Below, piece by piece: positions 41,387 through 42,786 of a DNA stretch of 42,786 nucleotides. Both the position numbers and the translations under genes were made by a program. Below the pieces are notes generated by a model, which saw only the letters and a program-made list of their open reading frames with translations, was not told the DNA's origin and searched no databases. Each line of letters begins with the position of its first letter. The stretch's first letter is position 1. Where the stretch lies: positions 1 to 42,786 of the forward strand of contig QIAJ01000245.1 in NCBI GenBank assembly GCA_003225495.1, in the 5' to 3' direction. The stretch comes from Acidobacteriota bacterium. Its GTDB lineage: Bacteria; Acidobacteriota; Terriglobia; Terriglobales; Acidobacteriaceae.

Positions 41387-41563
41387 AGCGGAACCTCAAT
41401 GAGATTCAGTTGCGCCATCCCCAGGAGCATCGGGCGCTTAATCCTGCACAATAACGGTGTTGTCACGTTATCCGGAAAGGAGGGAGGGGGTCTAGAACAA
41501 AGTCAACCACGACAGGTGAGATTGGAGGGGCATTGCTCAGGCCGACAGATACCTAGCGGATCA

Positions 41564-41595
41564 TCCCAGCGCTCATCGCCATTAGAGCGCTGGGA
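41564..41595. terminator. Stem-loop downstream of the secreted hypothetical gene
   Basis: TCCCAGCGCT (41564-41573) pairs perfectly with AGCGCTGGGA (41586-41595), loop 12 bases. It lies 19 bases past the stop codon of the gene at 41615. No U-tract follows, so it is termination-like but not classical. Confidence 0.5.
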
Positions 41596-41614
41596 AATAC
41601 CGCTGATTAGACTT

Positions 41615-42232
41615 CTAGGGTTTCTTGATTCCGACAGCATTGCCTCCAAACCATCCGCTGGGCGGGGCCGTCGGATTAACCTGGCCAGAATAGTTGGTTC
41701 TGAACGCAGCACCCAAACGGCCCAGTCGATACGTGTTTCCGTTCAGTGAAAACGATTTGCTGCTTGTCACGGTGTTCGTGTGCTCCGTCTGGAAGCTGTT
41801 GGTAACGGTATTCAGAATCACCTGCTGCCGGTAGTCCGACACCTGAATCGGTGTCCCCTGGCTGAAAGTTGTTGGGTTGTTGAAGTCCGACGGAGGAGTG
41901 TTCAGGTAAATGGTGGTCGTGCCTGCACGGTTGAGGATCTTGAACGGTCCATTCACGATGACTCGATCGGTGTTTGCATTGGTAACAAAGGTAAAGAGCG
42001 CGGTGGATTCATTTTCCGGTTCGGCGCTGAAGATCGCGTCCAGACCATTGATTTTGGACAAGTAGCCAAACTGCTGCGATGCGGCGCCGTTGTTGTTGAA
42101 TTGGCCGACAAATTCGTAGACGACCTGGTCTTGAGAGAGTTGAACTTCGGTGACCGCCTGCGCCGCGGCATTCAAGCAGATAAGTGCGGCGAACATCACA
42201 GAGGTCAGTACAGAAGCTGTAATTCGTATCAT
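41615..42232 (-). CDS. Secreted hypothetical protein
   Basis: This is a 205-aa product; ATG 42232 has AAGGAGATTT at ideal distance. A signal peptide (SVLTSVMFAALICLNAAAQA) is followed by a beta-rich, Asn/Thr-rich mature protein (VVYEFVGQFNNNGAASQQFG, FTFVTNANTDRVIVNGPFKI, SSKSFSLNGNTYRLGRLG). There are no Cys in the mature part and no membrane segment. No family was recognised. A periplasmic or surface location is likely. Confidence 0.7.
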   Translation of the reverse strand: MIRITASVLTSVMFAALICLNAAAQAVTEVQLSQDQVVYEFVGQFNNNGAASQQFGYLSKINGLDAIFSAEPENESTALFTFVTNANTDRVIVNGPFKILNRAGTTTIYLNTPPSDFNNPTTFSQGTPIQVSDYRQQVILNTVTNSFQTEHTNTVTSSKSFSLNGNTYRLGRLGAAFRTNYSGQVNPTAPPSGWFGGNAVGIKKP

Positions 42233-42433
42233 TTGTGAAATCTCCTTGGGCCGAAGCGCGGGGACTCGTCCGGCTGTGTGCGGTCATACGCGAACCGCCC
42301 GAAATGGCGCAATGGAGGAAGTATTGTGCTTGTATCAAGATTGGCTAGAGCTGTAAGTCTTGGTAAATAAAAGGTTCGATCCCGGGCGGCGGAAGCGGAG
42401 TAAAATAGCGCGACCTTTCGGAGGGGCAATCGT

Positions 42434-42786
42434 GTGTCAGAAAGTGTAGCCCAGCCCGATTCACTCGAACTTGATACGGTGCGCTACGAGCTTCGCCGGG
42501 GCGATCGTGTGCTTCGCCTGGAGAAGATCCCGATGGAGCTACTGATCCTGCTGGCGGGGAGGAAAGACCAGCTCGTCGGCCGTCGAGAGATCATCGAGAA
42601 GCTTTGGGGGAAGGACGTTTTCCTCGACACCGAACAGGGCGTTAATACCGCTGTCCGCAAAATTCGCCTAGCGCTGGGCGACGATCCGGAAAATCCCAAG
42701 TTTCTGCAGACAGTCGTGGGCAAAGGCTACCGGTTTGTGGGCCCCCTTACGGTTGTTGGCGGTGGGACTCCTTCGACGCACACTGC
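42434..42786 (+). CDS. CadC/OmpR-type winged-helix regulator, 3' end outside window
   Basis: GTG 42434 follows GAGGGG; 117 full codons are present. Residues ~10-105 form a Trans_reg_C winged helix: LDTVRYELRRGDRVLRLEKI, PMELLILLAGR, then REIIEKLWGKDVFLDTEQGV, NTAVRKIRLALGDD and FLQTVVGKGYRFVGPL. In Acidobacteriota this DNA-binding domain often sits in front of a membrane helix or TolB/TPR repeats rather than a receiver, but the remainder is not visible. It is divergent from the secreted gene at 42232, with a 201-base shared control region. Confidence 0.88.
   Translation, partial: MSESVAQPDSLELDTVRYELRRGDRVLRLEKIPMELLILLAGRKDQLVGRREIIEKLWGKDVFLDTEQGVNTAVRKIRLALGDDPENPKFLQTVVGKGYRFVGPLTVVGGGTPSTHT

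Overview
The window looks like a chromosomal segment of a soil or sediment Acidobacteriota (Terriglobia/Koribacter-like). This is an inference from gene content and intergenic style: moderately high GC, DUF4097 and PDZ surface proteins, a CadC-type winged-helix regulator, FtsX/MacB-type permeases, and many short palindromic intergenic repeats of the 'ggggctaaagcccc / ggcacggctgaagccgtgcc' kind. No insertion sequence, prophage, CRISPR array or rRNA gene was seen. There is one tRNA (Gln).

Layout. (1) 1-4.8 kb, plus strand: the 3' part of a DUF4097 beta-solenoid protein, a two-PDZ secreted protein, a DUF1624 acyltransferase-like membrane protein, and a zinc-ribbon membrane protein without a normal start codon. 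(2) 5.1-11.7 kb: a DUF3455 secreted protein, a receiver-like/TonB fusion, a monoheme cytochrome, an E1-beta dehydrogenase subunit, a ChrR-type anti-sigma factor translationally coupled to a broken ECF sigma factor, and two small proteins. (3) 12.0-17.0 kb, minus strand, the most interesting block: a decaheme DmsE/MtrA-family cytochrome (split by a one-base frameshift), an MtrB/PioB-type outer-membrane barrel, a monoheme cytochrome, a membrane-anchored tetraheme NapC/NirT-like cytochrome and a small membrane protein, ending in a decayed TolC remnant. Two CRP/FNR-type palindromes 22 bp apart lie just upstream. Together these would carry electrons from quinol across the periplasm and outer membrane, or the reverse. 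(4) 17.1-21.9 kb: a vanadium-haloperoxidase-like enzyme flanked by two direct copies of a ~130-bp repeat, then small genes including three members of one small-protein family, a 59-aa zinc-finger protein, and a PEGA protein.

(5) 21.9-31.3 kb, housekeeping: ispE, tRNA-Gln, prs, rplY, pth, rpsF, rpsR and rplI on plus; dinG on minus; der on plus, with a Trp in place of the invariant Walker A Gly; and a hotdog thioesterase on minus. (6) 31.3-42.8 kb: an orphan ExbD, a polytopic membrane protein, two MacB-type permeases, trmFO, an AhpD-like protein, selB, a GT39-type glycosyltransferase, a secreted hypothetical protein, and the start of a winged-helix regulator.

Several genes carry lesions (decaheme cytochrome, ECF sigma, TolC remnant, der). 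Either the assembly has base-level errors or some of these systems are decaying. Re-sequencing would separate these.
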